NCBI RefSeq assembly: GCF_900108015.1
Contig: NZ_FNVP01000012.1
Coordinates: 34,536-98,535 of the forward strand
Reading direction: 5' to 3'
DNA length: 64,000 nucleotides
DNA from: Flavobacterium urumqiense
GTDB lineage: Bacteria; Bacteroidota; Bacteroidia; Flavobacteriales; Flavobacteriaceae
Shown: positions 63,782 through 64,000 of the stretch, one piece after another
Layout: every line of letters starts with the position of its first letter
Numbering within the stretch: the stretch's first letter is position 1
Translations under genes and position numbers: made by a program
Notes under the pieces: generated by a model
The model's database searches: none
Told to the model about the DNA's origin: nothing
Seen by the model: the letters and a program-made list of their open reading frames with translations, nothing else

Positions 63782-64000
63782 ATGAGCCACTTAACCAGCG
63801 AACAAAGATACACAATCGGTGTATTATTAGATCAAAACTACAATAAAAGTGAAATAGCAATTCTTATAAATAAGGACAAATCTGTTATAACACTTGAATT
63901 AAAACGCAATTGCGATTTACGCAGTGGTAAATACAGTTCTGAATTAGCTCAGCGAAAATACGATAAGCGTCAAATAAATAAACCTAAAAAAGTTTATCTT
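63782..64000 (+). CDS. IS30-family transposase, N-terminal part (cut by window end)
   Basis: 73 codons up to the window edge: MSHLTSEQRYTIGVLLDQNY, KSEIAILINKDKSVITLEL and LKRNCDLRSGKYSSELAQRK are the helix-turn-helix start of IS30 transposases, which cut and rejoin DNA ends. The reading frame is open to base 64000. The left end of the element should be in 63640-63780, but no terminal repeat can be named without the right end. Confidence 0.88.
   Translation, partial: MSHLTSEQRYTIGVLLDQNYNKSEIAILINKDKSVITLELKRNCDLRSGKYSSELAQRKYDKRQINKPKKVYL

Noticed and set aside
1..64000. CRISPR array or prophage block
   Set aside because: No regularly spaced repeats and no run of phage structural genes were seen.

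Overview
The window is AT-rich chromosomal DNA from a Flavobacterium-like member of the Bacteroidota. The evidence is a T9SS-type C-terminal sorting tail, a CarboxypepD-regulated TonB-dependent receptor, several PorT-like small beta-barrels, DUF4290, DUF4199, DUF5686 and DUF2971 genes, the Bacteroidota-type alternative GlmU, and promoters of the TTG-(about 19)-TAnnTTTG kind. One elongator tRNA-Met, a 6S RNA and a Flavo-1-like RNA are present.

Layout. Bases 1-881 hold the C-terminus of a P-type ATPase. Bases 882-9286 are an accessory island at the 3' end of carB. The island has three co-oriented copies of the carB 3' end plus terminator (about 1135, 2071 and the native one at 9287). Between them lie a lipoprotein, a VapBC-like toxin-antitoxin pair, a broken tyrosine recombinase, an M28 peptidase/ATP-grasp operon, REP-like palindromes, a broken dienelactone hydrolase, a RusA-like nuclease and small membrane proteins. 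Two modules (toxin-antitoxin, RusA) are each framed by a related inverted repeat (GTTGGCAGT-like). Bases 9334-20000 are core: carB, rpmH, a lytic transglycosylase, a hydrolase, an ABC-F protein, GlmU-like, rpmE2. Bases 20186-34043 carry DUF4199, a GT2 glycosyltransferase, phosphohexomutase, an MsbA-like exporter, the M23 peptidase/TonB receptor pair and zapB-like/zapA/6S RNA/rny. Bases 34152-41949 run from xerD to aroQ with a cluster of beta-barrel genes (one dead) between, then a DUF5686 protein and a cation efflux protein. Bases 42060-50606 hold murA, DUF4290, DUF493, recQ, fmt, HU, AlgH, a class IV aminotransferase and a START-like protein. tRNA-Met (50762) is followed by a second accessory stretch (50940-55789): a truncated integrase, a split membrane/coiled-coil gene, a caspase-like-fold protein that seems to have lost its catalytic residues, a Pro-rich protein, a solo ClpP-like protease and two disordered polar proteins. 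Bases 55907-64000 hold class I aldolase, an Old Yellow Enzyme, a 1656-residue T9SS-secreted protein and the start of an IS30-family transposase.

How the parts work together. The core genes serve cell-wall synthesis and remodelling (MurA, GlmU-like, transglycosylase, M23), division (ZapA), RNA turnover (RNase Y), translation (Fmt, L34, L31, ABC-F) and envelope transport. The accessory parts look like repeated insertions at two anchors, the carB 3' end and tRNA-Met. The most unusual signals are the repeated carB 3' ends and the inverted-repeat-framed gene cassettes. Everything was read by eye from the sequence; family names come from motif recognition, not from database searches.
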